Source: Locusta migratoria
Lineage: Eukaryota; Arthropoda; Insecta; Orthoptera; Acrididae
Assembly: GCA_026315105.1 (NCBI GenBank)
Contig: CM048745.1
Span: 757,717,006-757,781,005 of the forward strand
DNA length: 64,000 bases
Direction: 5' to 3'
Shown here: one piece after another, positions 10,725-21,862 of the stretch
Numbering within the stretch: the first letter of the stretch is position 1
Layout: each line of letters opens with the position of its first letter
Made by a program: the position numbers and the translations under genes
The notes under the pieces: model-generated
The model's input: only the letters and a program-made list of their open reading frames with translations
The model's database searches: none
What the model was told of the DNA's origin: nothing

Positions 10725-10970
10725 TTATTACCTTGCGCAAAGGCACCTTGCAGACGAATCCTTACCTCACTAAGACGTCCATTCTATTCCCGCAATTGTC
10801 TCCTGATGACAGAAATTATGTGGAATCTTAATCTTTTTCCAGCCATTCCAGCTATTTTATGCTGTCCTCTACTAATTACATAAATGATCATTTATGATAA
10901 TTCACACTACCAGTTTCAACAGACTAAACTGTCATTTTTAAATTTTCCTGTTGTGAATATAACAAAATGG
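10725..10970. repeat. Shared upstream block of two RTE copies (copy 1)
   Basis: From about 10780 this sequence matches 16078-16310 (CAATTGTCTSCTGATGACAG, CCAGCCATTCCAGCT). Its first part (TTACCTTGCGCAAAGG) also recurs at 13123 and 13678. Both RTE copies begin right after it, so the two loci derive from one. Confidence 0.8.
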
Positions 10971-11280
10971 GAAACGGGAAAGCTGAAAGCTGGAAAGAGT
11001 ATAAAGAGAGGATTTACGAAGGAAGTGAACTTACAGGCAATATTGTAGCAAGCAGAGAAGAACTAGATGAAGATGAAATAGGAGATACTTTACTGACAGA
11101 TGAATTTGACAGAGCACTCAAAGACCTAAGACGAAACAAGGCCCCTGGAGTAGATGACATTCCCTAAGAGCTACTGAAGTATCTGGGAAAACCAGTCATG
11201 ACAAATCCGTTTCACCTGGTATGTAAGATGTATGAAACAGGCGAAGTACCCTCAGACTTTAAGAAAAATGTTATAATCTC

Positions 11281-11423
11281 CACACTACGGTCGGGGGCTC
11301 GAATCCCCCATCGGACATGGATATTTGTGCCGTACGTAGTCTTTAGTTCATAAGTAGTTTGTAAGTTTAGGGACTGATGACACCGTAGTTAAGTCCCATG
11401 AGCTATACAAACATTTGAACATT
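11281..11423 (+). mobile_element. SINE (family A) inserted in LINE copy A
   Basis: 5'-truncated copy starting at the ACTACGGTCGGGGGCTCG region and ending CATTTGAAC. It is flanked by TATAATCTC/TATAATCCC, derived from the LINE target, so insertion followed LINE arrival. Confidence 0.88.
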
Positions 11424-11671
11424 TTATAATCCCCATTACAAAGAAAGCAGGCACAGATAGGTGTGAAAACTACAGAACCATCAGTTTAATAAGCCATGGT
11501 TGCAAAATATTAACACGAATTATTTACAGAACAATGGAAAAGCTGGCAGAAGCCGACCTCGGGGAAGATATGTTCGGAATCAGCAGAAATGTAGGAACAC
11601 GGTAAGCAGTACTCACTTCACAGCTTATCCTAGAAGATAGATTAAGAAAAGGCAAACCTACATATCTAGCT

Positions 11672-12468
11672 TTGGTACATTTGGACAAGACTTTTGACAG
11701 TGTTTATTGGAATAAACTCTTTCAAGTTCTGAAGCAAACAGCAGTAAAATATAGGGAGCGTAAGGTTATTTACAACTTGTACAAAAACCAGACAGCGGTT
11801 GTCAGAGTTGAAGGACATGAAAGGGATGCAGTGGATGGAAAGGGAGTAAGACAGTGTTGCAGTCTTTCTCCAATGTTATTCAATATGTACATTGAGCGGC
11901 CTATAATGGAAAGCAAGGAGAAATTTGGGAAAGCAATTAAAGTTCAGGGTGAAGAATTAAAAACATTGCGTTTTGCCGACGACATAGTAATTCTTGCAGA
12001 GATAGCAAAGGACATGGGACAGCTGTTGAACGGAATGGACACTGTACTAAAGGTGCATATAAGATGAACATTAACAGGATCAAAACTAGGGTAATGGAGT
12101 GAAGACTAAGAAAATCAGGTGATTCTGAAGGGATTAGATTAGGTAACTAAACAATAAAGGAGGTAGATGAGTTTTGTTACTTGGGCAGTAAAATAACAAA
12201 TGATGGTCGCAGTACAGACGATATAAAATGCAGAATGGCAATGGGTAGAAAAGCTTTCTTGAAAAAGAGAAGTTTGTTAACATCGAATATTGATTTAAAC
12301 CTAAGGAAGTCCTTTCTGAAGGCATTTGTATGGAGTGTTGCCTTGTATGTGAGTGAGACATGGACGATAAACAGTGTGGACAGGAAGAGGATTGAGGCTT
12401 TTGAAATATGGTGCTACAGAAGAATGCTGAAGATTATGTGGGTGGATCGCGTAAGCCGGCCGAGGTGA
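11672..12468 (+). pseudogene. RTE reverse transcriptase fragments, copy A
   Basis: Frame 11672-12067 carries the palm: a VHLDKTFDSVYWNKLF block, GVRQCCSLSPMLFN and RFADDIVIL (FADD catalytic pair). Frame 12181-12468 carries the thumb and linker (LGSKITNDGRS lineage, MGRKAFLKKRSLL). They are separated by frameshifts and in-frame stops (12066, 12148), so no active enzyme could be made. The usual QGCSLSP reads QCCSLSP. Confidence 0.9.
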
Positions 12469-12641
12469 CTGAGGCGCTCCAGTCACGGTCAGAATGGCCA
12501 CTACGGTCGGGGATTCGAACCCCCTCGGGCATGGATATTTGTGCCGTCCTAGTTCGTAAGTAGTTCATAAGTAGTTTGTAAGTTTAGGGACTGATGACCC
12601 CGTAGTTAAGTCCCATAAGCTTAACAAACATTTGAACATTT
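12455..12641 (+). mobile_element. SINE (family A), full length, in LINE copy A
   Basis: 187 bp flanked by a perfect 11-bp target duplication, GGATCGCGTAA (12444-12454 and 12642-12652). The head is GCCGGCCGAGGTGACTGAGG, the B box GGGATTCGAACCCC, and it ends CATTTGAACATT. The tRNA head has lost part of the CGCGGTGGCCGAG consensus. The cleanest single SINE insertion in the first 20 kb. Confidence 0.96.
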
Positions 12642-12950
12642 GGATCGCGTAACTAATGAGGAGGTACTGAACAGAATTGGGGAGAAAAGAAATTTCTGGC
12701 ATACCTTGACTAAAAGAATGGCTAGATTGGTAGCACACATTCTTAGACATCAAGGAACTGTGAATTTAGCGTTGGAGGGAAGTGTGTGGAGTAAAAATCG
12801 CAGAGGAAGACCAAGAGATGGATACAGTAAGCAGATTCAGACAGATGTAGGTTGCCGTTCTTATGTAGAGATGAAGAGGCTTGCTCAGGATAGGGTATTG
12901 TGGAGAGCTGCATCAAACCAGTCTCCGGACTAAAGACCACAACAACAACA

Positions 12951-13122
12951 TGGGACTTAACTACGGGGTCAACAATCCCTAAGCTTACAAACCACTTATG
13001 AACTAGCTAAGACTAATGACGGCACAAATATCCATGTCCGAGGGGGGATTCGAACCCCCGACCGTAGTGGCCGTGCAGACCGTGACTGGAACGCCTCAGT
13101 CCTCTCGGCCACCGCGGCCGGC
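12951..13122 (-). mobile_element. SINE (family A), minus
   Basis: On the minus strand: GCCGGCCGCGGTGGCCGAG, B box GGGGGTTCGAATCCCCC, then the GGACTGATGACC-type tail region. The 3' end is truncated and abuts the CAA tail of LINE copy A. Confidence 0.92.
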
Positions 13123-13262
13123 TTATTACGTTGCGCAAAGGTTCCTTGCAGACGAATCCTTACCACACTAAGAGCCGGTTCGTCCATCTCTCGTTAATTT
13201 TCTCGTTCGTAAACGAGAAGATGCCTTTAACGTCCAGTTAAATGAGTTTGTTAAGTGCATTG
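13123..13262. repeat. Unit of a 555-bp tandem duplication (spacer part)
   Basis: TTATTACGTTGCGCAAAGG recurs at 13678 with the same SINEs on either side. The same spacer start is seen at 10726. It also shares TCTCGTTAATTTTCTCGTT and CGTCCAGTTAAAT with its partner copy. Confidence 0.9.
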
Positions 13263-13267
13263 CATTT

Positions 13268-13473
13268 GTTCAAAATGTTCAGATGTTTGTAAATCTATCG
13301 GACCAAACTGCGTGGTCATCAGTCCATAGCTTACAAACTACTTAAACCTAGGTAAAATAACCTAAGAACAAACACACACACGCATGCCCCAGGGAGGACT
13401 CAAACCTCCACGGCGAGCAACCGCGCGCTCCTTAGCAAGACGCTTTAGACCGCTCGGCTACTCCACCGCGGCC
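13268..13473 (-). mobile_element. SINE (family B), minus
   Basis: The minus strand starts GGCCGCGGTGGAGTAGCCG with box A AGCCGAGCGGTCTAAAGCG and B box GAGGTTTGAGTCC. It is flanked by ATTGCATT repeats (13259 and 13474). A 19-base A run follows at 13482-13500. Confidence 0.92.
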
Positions 13474-13500
13474 ATTGCATTAAAAAAAAAAAAAAAAAAA

Positions 13501-13677
13501 GTTCAAATGTTTGTTAAGCTTATGCGACTTAACTACGGGGTCATCGGTCCCTAAACTTACAATCTACTTATCAACTACCTTATACTAAGGACGGCACAAA
13601 TATCCATGCCCGAGGCGGGATTCGAACCCCCGACCGTAGTAGCCGTGCAGACGGTCCCCTCGGCCACCGCGGCCGGC
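13501..13677 (-). mobile_element. SINE (family A), minus, second tandem unit
   Basis: Same family as 12951-13122, here with its 3' end (GTTCAAATG on the plus strand) directly following the 19-base A run. On its own strand the SINE therefore ends in poly(T). Confidence 0.92.
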
Positions 13678-13824
13678 TTATTACGTTGCGCAAAGGTACC
13701 TTGCAGACGAATCCGTACCACACTAAGGGCCGGTTCGTGCATCTCTCGTTAATTTTCTCGTTAGTAAACGAGAAGATTCCTTTAACGTCCAGTTAAATTT
13801 GTTTGTTAAGTGCATTGCATTTGT

Positions 13825-14028
13825 TCAAAATGTACAAATGTTTGTAAATCTATCGGACCAAACTGCGTGGTCATCAGTTCGTAGCTTACAAACTACTTAA
13901 ACCTAGGTAAACTAACCTAAGAACAAACACACACACCAATGCCCCAGGGAGGATTCGAACCTCCACGGCGAGCAACCGCGCGCTCCGAAGCGAGTCGCTT
14001 TAGACCGCTCGGCTACTCCAACGCGGCC
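13825..14028 (-). mobile_element. SINE (family B), minus, second tandem unit
   Basis: Same subfamily as 13268-13473. It is flanked by ATTGCATTTGT at 13814-13824 and 14029-14039, an 11-bp perfect target duplication. This unit preserves the original target; the first copy keeps only 8 bp of it. Confidence 0.93.
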
Positions 14029-14099
14029 ATTGCATTTGTCATTGCCAGATATACCTCTCGTTTGCTAACCTGGAGAAAACGACAAGGTACGATATTATA

Positions 14100-14300
14100 G
14101 TTTTCAAAATAAAAGGCCAAGATCGCACATTAAAAATTTATTAAATGACTATCGGTTTCGGTGCGCTGTGTCAGCATCATCTGGTCTCATGGAAGTTATA
14201 AGCTGGTCATCTATGAGACCAGATGGTGACACAGCGCACCGAAACCGGTCGTCATTTAATATATTATTAATGTGAGATCTTGGTCTTTTATTTTGAAAAC
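14100..14300. mobile_element. Fold-back MITE, 201 bp
   Basis: Near-perfect palindrome: GTTTTCAAAATAAAAGGCCA on the left, and its inverse ends ATTTTGAAAAC on the right, flanked by TA (14098-14099 and 14301-14302). Arms of about 92 bp have a spacer of about 20 bp. Each arm carries CACCGAAACCG preceded by a GATGNTG stem, the ribozyme-like motif discussed in the findings. Confidence 0.88.
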
Positions 14301-14550
14301 TATAAAACGATCAGGTCGCCTCCAAACCGGACTATGTCAGGTAATCTTAAGGTACGATATATTCCGACTATGTTGGCAATAGAAACAAATGAATGTGCCG
14401 TCTGAATAAACACCTGTTCGTCATATTTGACTAGCAGGGAAGAGGTTAGCAGACAGTTGTTATTTCGCTCTATGGAAAACAAACGTGAAAGAAGTTCGAA
14501 TTTTAATAAAGTGAGTGCGAGAGTTTCGTGTCCTTAATAGAAGAAAAATA

Positions 14551-15122
14551 GGAGGTATGTCCACAAAGTAAGTTACGTTTGGTTGTGTAAAACAAACGTG
14601 TACAGATACAGAAAAAATATTTATTGTATAAAATATACAACAATTAAACAACTTTTCTACATACCTTCCGAAATTTTTTAGGCACTTGTCATAGCGTGGC
14701 AGAAGTCTTTGTATGCCTTCTTCGTAGAAGGTTGCCGCCTGTGTATTCAACCATGTGGCAAACAAGTTCTTTCAACCCATCATCATTGAAGTGTTGACCA
14801 CCAAGGACAGATTTAAGGTGCAAGAAAAGATGAAAGGAGTCTTTTTCTTCCCTTCACGTTGCCGCCCGACCTCACAAGGCGAATGTGACCAAACAACTCT
14901 TACGGGAATTTCACCGGTACGTGTTTGATCATCCTCCGTACAGTCTCGCTCATAACGACTTTCTTCTTACACCTAAAACCTGTCCATGGTGGTCAACATT
15001 TCAGCGATGATGACGAGCTGAAAAGTGGTTGAACAGCTGCAGATTTTTAAACAATAAATATTTTTTCTGTATCTGTTCACATTTGGTTTGTATAACCAAA
15101 CGGAATTTGTGGATATACCTCG
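14551..15122 (-). mobile_element. Mariner-type transposon, internally deleted
   Basis: Terminal repeats of about 75 bp: GAGGTATGTCCACAAAGT on the left and GAGGTATATCCACAAATT on the right (reversed). Both run into a shared CAGATACAGAAAAAATATTT. TA duplications lie at 14549 and 15123. At 572 bp it is less than half of an autonomous mariner. Confidence 0.9.
14640..14765 (-). pseudogene. Mariner transposase C-terminus
   Basis: The minus frame encodes TWLNTQAATFYEEGIQRLLP, then RYDKCLKNFGRYVEKLF. This is the last part of a mariner transposase (consensus EEGIQKLVPRYDKCLN..GDYVEK). The catalytic domain is missing, and it joins leader-like sequence upstream. Confidence 0.85.
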
Positions 15123-15124
15123 TA

Positions 15125-16065
15125 TAAGGACACATTGTACTGAGAGAGGCCAGTGCCAGTGTCACTTACCGAACAGCTTTCCAAGCAGACGTTTTGCAGA
15201 CATCAGCGAATTCCCCTTACGGCAATGAACATACAGACAAGTGCATAGTACCTTAGTGCAAGCAATAACTTGCACATAGGCGAAATTGCGGTGTTCCTGT
15301 AGATCGGAGGTAGAAATCACATTTTAGACCTTACACTAGGCGCAACAAACATAAGCAAATACTGAACTAGTAAGTTTGCAGACATAAGTATTTTAATCTG
15401 TTTTCTATTACGACAGAACTCTCACAAAATACATGCCTATCTGTTGGACTGATCATATGGTCGTGAAGTTTTTCATGCAGCGTTTCCACAGTGGCCTTCC
15501 GAAGATGAAATCGCGTAACAAATTCTGCATCAACCCAACATTCAAATGATTTGGAAGAACATAAATACGTCTAGAATGCCTTATTGGGGCAATGACCTCT
15601 AGATCATTGTGAAGCAAATCTTTTATGCCAGCCATTTTCATCATACAGATTCTCACTTAACTAGTCGCTACCCGTAAGTTTGTATTTTGATATCGCAACA
15701 ATAATTTTAAGGTTACGTACCGTATATGCATTATACCAAATTCATGGATGGGGCGGGAAATATCACGATAATATTTTCCAATAAAGCTGCTTTCCACACT
15801 ACTTTTTTCACACATATAGTGTTTCTGTTATTTTGTTCAATAAATCGGTCTTTATCATGTGAATATATTGCGGTATTTTAGCGCTTTGGAATCCTGTCAT
15901 TTTCATACAGATTATCACTTAACTGGTCGTTAGCCAAGTAACGAGCAGAAATCTACTCGTTAACTTAACGGCCAGGTTAACTCATAACGAAACATTGACA
16001 AACGCAATTCTCCGCTAACGACAAGTAAAAATATTAACTGGAACTTAACGAGGCATTGACAGACC
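15125..16065. other. Unassigned spacer
   Basis: A 67-codon minus frame (15453-15656: NDLEVIAPIRHSRRIYVLP, LLRDFIFGRP) has the flavour of a transposase linker, but I cannot place it. The end (about 15940-16065) contains ACGAGAAxxx-type and CCAGTTAA segments also present in the 13200 and 13760 spacers. Confidence 0.35.
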
Positions 16066-16290
16066 GGCCCTAAGTTGTCCATTTTATTCCTGCAATTGTC
16101 TGCTGATGACAGAAACTATGTGGAACCTTAATCTTTTACCAGCCATTCCAGCTGATTTATGTTGTTCTCTAATAATTACGTAAATAGTCACTTCGGTTAT
16201 GATAATTCACACTGCCAGTTTCAAGAGGCTACACTGTTATTTTTAAATCTTTCTATAGTTAATAGAGAAACTTACGTTAATTTACAACAA
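16066..16290. repeat. Shared upstream block of two RTE copies (copy 2)
   Basis: Matches 10780-10965 over about 190 bp up to the LINE start. The two blocks differ by scattered substitutions, so the duplication is not recent. Confidence 0.8.
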
Positions 16291-16524
16291 AATGGGAAAG
16301 CTGAAAGGTGGAAAGCAAAAAGGAAGTGAACTTAGAGGCAATATTGTAGGAAGGGAAGAAGAATTAGATGAAGATAAAATAGGAGATATTATACTGAGAG
16401 ATTAATTTGACAGAGCACTGAAAGACCCCTCGAGTAGATGACATTCCCTCAGAGCTACTGAAGCCTCTTGGAGAACCAGCCATGACAAAACTATTTCACC
16501 TTATGTGTAAGATGTATGAGACAG

Positions 16525-16630
16525 GCGAAGTACCCTCAGACTTTAAGAAAAATGTTATAATTCCCATTCCAAAAAAAGCGAAGTACCCTCAGACTTTAAG
16601 AAAAATGTTATAATCCCCATTCCAAAAAAA
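16525..16630. repeat. 53-bp tandem duplication inside LINE copy B
   Basis: GCGAAGTACCCTCAGACTTT starts at 16525 and again at 16578. Length 53 is not a multiple of 3, so it also shifts the frame. Confidence 0.95.
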
Positions 16631-16717
16631 GCAGGCACAGATAGGTGTGAAAACTACAGAACCATCAGTTTAATAAGTCATGGTTGCAAAATATTAACAC
16701 GAATTACTTACAGAAGG

Positions 16718-17764
16718 ATGGAAAAGCTGGTAGAAGCCGACCTCGGGGACGATCAGTTTGGGTTCAGGAGAAATGTGGGAACACGGGAGGCAATATTCAC
16801 TTTACGGCTTATCCTAGAAGATAGATTAAGAAAAGGCAAACCTACATTTCTAGTTTTTGTAGATTTGGAGAAGGCTTTTGACAGTTTTGATTGGAATAAA
16901 CTCTTTCAAGTTCTGAAGCAAACAGGAGTAAAATATAGGGAGCGTAAGGTTATTTACAACTTGTACAAAAACCAGACAGCGGTAGTCAGAGTTGAAGGGC
17001 ATGAAAGGGATGCAGTGGTTGGAAAGGGAGTAAGACAGGCTTGCAGCCTTTCTCCAATGTTATTCAATATGTACATTGAGCAAGCTATAAAGGAAAGCAA
17101 GGAGAAATTTGGTGAAGGAATTAAAGTTCAGGGTGAAGGATTAAAAACATTGTGTTTTGCCGACGACATAGTAATTTTGTCAGAGACAGCAAAGGACATG
17201 GAAAAGCAGTTGAACTAAATGGACAGTATGCTAAAAGGTGCATATGAGATGAACATTAACAGGAGCGAAACTAGGGCAATGGAGTGCAGTCTAAGAAAAT
17301 CAGGTGATTCTGAAGGAATTAGATTGGGAAACGAAGCAATAAAGGAGGTAGATGAGTTTTGTTACTTGGGCAGTAAAATAACAAATGATGGTCGCAGTGC
17401 AAAGGCTATAAAATGCAGAATGGCAATGGGTAGAAAAGCGTTCTTGAAAAAGAGAAATTTGTTAACATCGAATATTGATTTAAGCCTAAGGAAGTCCTTT
17501 CTGAAGGCATTTGTGTGGATTGTTGCTTTGTATGGGGGTGAAACATGGACGATAAACAATGCGAACAGGAAGAGGATAGAGGCTTTTGAAATGTGGTGCT
17601 GCAGAAGAATGCTGAAGATTAGGTGGGTGGATCGCGTAACTAATGAGGAGGTATTGAACAGAACTGGGGAGAAAAGGTATTTCTGGCATACCTATGTGGA
17701 GTTGAAGAGGCTTGTTCAGGATAAGGTATTGTGGAGAGCTGCATCAAACCAGTCTCCGGGCTGA
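16718..17764 (+). pseudogene. RTE reverse transcriptase, copy B
   Basis: Two consecutive frames (16718-17218 and 17219-17764) are separated by one stop codon and are in register. The first has FGFRRNVGTREAI, FVDLEKAFDSFDWNKLF, GVRQACSLSPMLF and CFADDIVIL. The second has LGSKITNDGRSAKAIKCRMA and MLKIRWVDRVTNEEV. The palm motifs are intact (FADD), but QGCSLSP reads QACSLSP. The best-preserved RT of the A/B pair, but without endonuclease or start. Confidence 0.92.
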
Positions 17765-17835
17765 AGACCACAACAACAACAACAACAATATAACAAAATG
17801 GTATATATTATTTGTTAATAGTGGTTAATAACACA

Positions 17836-17882
17836 TAATTTTATTATTGTCATTATTATTGCTATTATTATTATTTTTTTTG
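17836..17882. repeat. AT-rich (TTA/ATT)n simple repeat
   Basis: Interrupted run of TTATTATT-type units next to the LINE copy B flank. Confidence 0.85.
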
Positions 17883-20060
17883 TCATGCGCCGAAGACCAG
17901 TGCACAACGTTTGGTTCACTGAGTATCATGGAGTAGGGAGGCGTAAATTGAAGTAGCCGAACTCTGCAGCATGACTGATTTATTAATAACACAGTATATA
18001 CAACAGTAATGTAAAAAGTATACATATCTTTATAGAGCACGGATCGTCAGTCTCTTCCAGATTCCTTCTGTGGAGGCTATGAGGAACTTATAATAATTGT
18101 TCGGCGATTGACGTCGGCTAACTATCACTTGAAGATGCTGAAGCTAGTTGCTGAGTGAGGTCCTCAGAGTCCGGCTGAATACTGAGACCGGTACTGGCTA
18201 GTGGCGTCCCATAGTTGGACGCGCAGTGGCACTCCAGTCGCACGCCGGCGATGTTAGCTTTTGTGGCTATGGACTCAAAGGCAATATCTACCTGTGATAC
18301 TGCATTTTAATTGATAAAACCTGACACACTATTTTCCATGAGGAAATACATGCCATAGATCACCTGGAACTTCAACCTTTATTTCTTTTATCAAACACAA
18401 CAAACATAATAGCTGACCGGTTCCAATGTTTTCACATCACCTTGAGATCAATATTTTCAAATAATATCTTTAAAATAATAGAGCTATTGTCATTTCTTTA
18501 ATTCATTTTACATGAAAAATTAACATGTGACAATACATAATTAACAGCTGAAAGATTGACACGAAAAATAAATATGTTATCTTATGTAAGAGGCTATAAA
18601 CCTGATTTTCAAACATAAAAAAAACATAATATCAACTGTCATTGCCCACAAAAGATATCTCATACATCATTGTAGATGGTCGTGAGTACATCCTGACCAC
18701 ATTTTTGTGATAGAAATCTGTGTTGACTGTGTTGGAATAGCCTAAATTTCGCTTACAGTTCGTCTGATGTCTGCAGATCAGACATCCAGACGTTACACGA
18801 TTTCAATAGATGTTTTACCCTTGACATATTATGTGAAACTGAATTTGGACTGAGACTGAGTCACCATCTGAAGTGGCCACTATGATGTGCTGGTAGCATA
18901 CTGACTGTCATTTGTCAAGTTTACATTACAATATCGTACTTTTTCAAACCCAGAACTAGACCTCTGGTTATGATTATATATTTCGTTGTAACAACTTACA
19001 TCTAAGACTACATGTCGAAAGCAGAAATGGTTTAGAATCTGTGTCCTGGACATTGTTTTTTAATCATAGATGTTGACATGTAACGAAAAAAAAAAGATAG
19101 CACGAGAACGAAATTGTAATATATTTAAAGTTGAAATTAAGATAATCATTGTTGCCCAGGACCTAGGATAACCTAGATCTTATATTACATACCATATAAT
19201 GCTATCTAAAACAAGGTTACTTATAAAACATTTAAGAGTGAAGTAATCGTAATAGATTAATATAAACAGTCATGACTACAAAAGAATCTTAAGACCTTAA
19301 ACTATGTTTTTAACATAATAGATTAAAATGTCAAACTTAGACTTTGTAATACATTAAAATACTCAGATTGTTAATTAGACCTTATAATTAGACCTTAAGT
19401 TACACATCAGAAACAATAGATTTCAGACGTTAGACTTACTCCTTATGTCATTATCATCTGCTTATTACAAACAAACAAGATCCACTTTAAGAGAAATGTT
19501 ATTCATTATAGTACTGAAGCATACTCATAGATTAAAGGTAATAAGTAATAAGAAACAGACTACAGAAAATTTACAACCTAGACTTGAAGAAAGATACCAA
19601 AGACAAAAGACAAAAGGATTTTTTGAATGTCAGTCATAGAATTATGGTGACAATTATAAATTTTGTTGTAACTACTTAGAACTAAGGCTACATGTCAAAA
19701 ACAAAAATGTTTTTGAATGTGAGACCTGGGTCTTGTGTTATGATAATGGATTTTGACATGTTATGAACAATAGTAGGATGGCCATAAAAAAGATACTAGT
19801 ATAATACTATAGCTATATAGTTTAAGAATTATAAATTATAATTTAGGTATTAAGATACATATCAAAGGGAAGAGCTTGGTCAGAGTTATTGGATCTAGAC
19901 TCTGGGATGCATACAGGGTTTTTGATTCATTATCACGTGGAACTGCTACAGAAAATTTTGCTTCCGTTTCGATATTTGTGGTACTGGCTGAAGCTATCAA
20001 TTATTGACCATTATTGTAGAAGATATATATGTGTATGGATTAGTTAACAAATGCATAATT
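17883..20060. other. AT-rich stretch with one diverged internal repeat, no gene
   Basis: No convincing ORF. About 130 bp at 18955-19090 recurs diverged at 19640-19770 (shared TTGTTGTAACNACTTA, CTACATGTC, TTGACATGT). A decayed fold-back-like GACCGGTTCC...GATGTGAAAACA lies at 18415-18445. Confidence 0.5.
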
Positions 20061-20068
20061 AAAACTTG

Positions 20069-20420
20069 GGTTGAAATATACATCTTATAAAACTGGCTGT
20101 ATGTATGTATATATGTTACACATCTCCTCCTACACTACTGGATCGATTTCAACCAAATTTCCTACACATGTTACTTACTATCAGGCAAAAATCGCTGTCG
20201 GGGTAAGAACCACCTACGACAAATACGTCAGGAGCTATGACGTAATAAACAATGAAATTCGTGAAAAACTGACGCATCATGAGATAATATTTTACATCCG
20301 ATCCTAAACTAATGTGTCGATTTCAACCAAATTTGGTACAAATATTACTTAAGGTCAGCGAGATTTTATTTCTCAACTATTTGACAGTGAGAGCGCTTAA
20401 TGACTTGCAATAAACATTAA
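20069..20420. repeat. Interspersed repeat with two CGATTTCAACCAAATTT motifs
   Basis: CGATTTCAACCAAATTT occurs at about 20143 and 20317 in the same orientation, each followed by a similar phrase (CACATGTTACTTA / ACAAATATTACTTA). Family unknown to me. Confidence 0.55.
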
Positions 20421-20560
20421 CCCTTTATGGCCTCAATTTTTATCTTTTCACTTCGTTATTTCAAAATTTTTCTGCGGTATTTAAGTTATTGGGAAATAAG
20501 TTTAGCATAAAAAAAGCAAATCAAATAATATTTTATAGGCCTGACGACACTTACAAGATG

Positions 20561-21230
20561 TTGTTTGTTGTTGTGGTCTTCAGTCCGGAGACTGGTTTGA
20601 TGCAGCTCTCCACAATACCTTATCCTGAGCAATCCTCTTGAACTCCACATAAGAACGGCAACTTGCACCTGTCTGAATCTGCTTACTGTATCCATCTCTT
20701 GGTCTTCCTCTGCGGTTTACCCCAAAAACTTCCCTCCAACGCTAAATTCACAATTCCTTGATCTCTAAGAATGTGTCCTACCATCGATCCCTTCTTTTAG
20801 TCTAGGTATGCCAGAAATTCCTTTTCTCCCCCCCCCCCCCCCCCACAATTCTGTTCAGTACTTCATTTGTTACGCGATCCACCCACAATATTCTTCTGTA
20901 GCACCACATTTCAAAAGCCTCTAACCTCTTTCTGTCCGTACTGTTTACCGTCCATGTTTCACTCCCATACAAGGCAACATTCCACACAAATGCCTTCAGA
21001 AAGGACTTCCTCAGGCTTAAATTAATATTTGATACTAACAAATCTCTCTTTTTCAAAAAAATGCTTTTCTTCCCATTGCCATTCTGCATTTTATATCCTC
21101 TGCACTGCGACCATCATTTGTTATTTTACTGCCCAAGTAACAAAACTCATCTACCTCCTTTATTGTTTCGTTACTTAATCTAATCCGTTCAGAATCACCT
21201 GATTTTCTTAGACTGCACTCAATTACTTCA
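20561..21230 (-). mobile_element. RTE-clade LINE fragment C (3' end)
   Basis: Minus strand, from GGTGATTCTGAA-type RT sequence to the TTGTTGTTGTGG (plus) tail. It encodes KSGDSERIRLSNETIKEVDE, then SLRKSFLKAFVWNVALYGSE. A 16-base C run at 20828-20843 sits in the coding part (the GGGGG block in the frame), and several frameshifts are present. Confidence 0.9.
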
Positions 21231-21528
21231 CCAAAAATTCTGCAGTTCAATATTGATTTCGTACTTCATAAAACTCGTTTGGTGTCAACTATTTCTTCAT
21301 ATATACTCCGAATAACGACAACGTATGCTAGAAGACTAACAGACTGTATGCATTGTTTTTACAGAGACTGAAACGATTAACATATTTATAAAAGAAAGTG
21401 CACTTAGCCTTACTTCTTTGTCAGCATAAACTGATGAATTTACTGTGAATAGACTAGAAAATACCTTAAACGTAAATCGGTGGGCCTTGTAGATTCTATT
21501 TGTATGGTATCTGATATAACTGCCTGTA

Positions 21529-21692
21529 CATCTATCGGACTCAACTGCTGGGTTATTAGTCCGTAGCTTACAAACTACTTAAACTAAGGTAAACTAACCT
21601 AGGGACAACACAAACACAAATGCCCGACGGCGAACGGCCGCGCGCACCGCAGCACGACGCCCCAGTGCCCACGGTTAATTCTCCGCGGCTGT
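21529..21692 (-). mobile_element. SINE (family B), minus, diverged
   Basis: Carries TCAACTGCTGGGTTATTAGTC, AACTACTTAAACTAAGGTAA and a degraded head (CGGCGAACGGCCGCGCG). No B box remains intact. Confidence 0.75.
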
Positions 21693-21862
21693 AACTATCT
21701 GAGTTTAACCTTCAAACATGTGATATTACTATGTGATGGGCATGTTAGATAAATTAAAATAAGTAATTTAAGATAAACATTAGTAAATACTTCTACACTT
21801 GAAAAGATCATCCAGCGTGGTAGTTTACACCCTATATGCTAAGCACCTATCACATAATCTTT

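Larger units (their letters stand above)
10967..12950 (+). mobile_element. RTE-clade LINE copy A, 5'-truncated
   Basis: Only the reverse transcriptase half is present: RNKAPGVDDIP, then an RT with RFADDIVIL, then the C-terminal region (YRRMLKI, SVWSKNRRGRPRDGYSKQIQ). It ends ACCACAACAACAACA, the CAA-type 3' tail of this family. Stops and frameshifts break the frame several times, and two SINEs (11281, 12455) sit inside it. Confidence 0.93.
16290..17790 (+). mobile_element. RTE-clade LINE copy B, 5'-truncated
   Basis: Same 5' junction as copy A and without copy A's two SINEs. It carries a 53-bp tandem duplication and a deletion near the C-terminus (the TKRMARLVAHILRH block is missing between 17690 and 17695). 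It ends in ACCACAACAACAACAACAAC, then ATATAACAAAATGG, which also precedes copy A at 10958. Confidence 0.93.
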
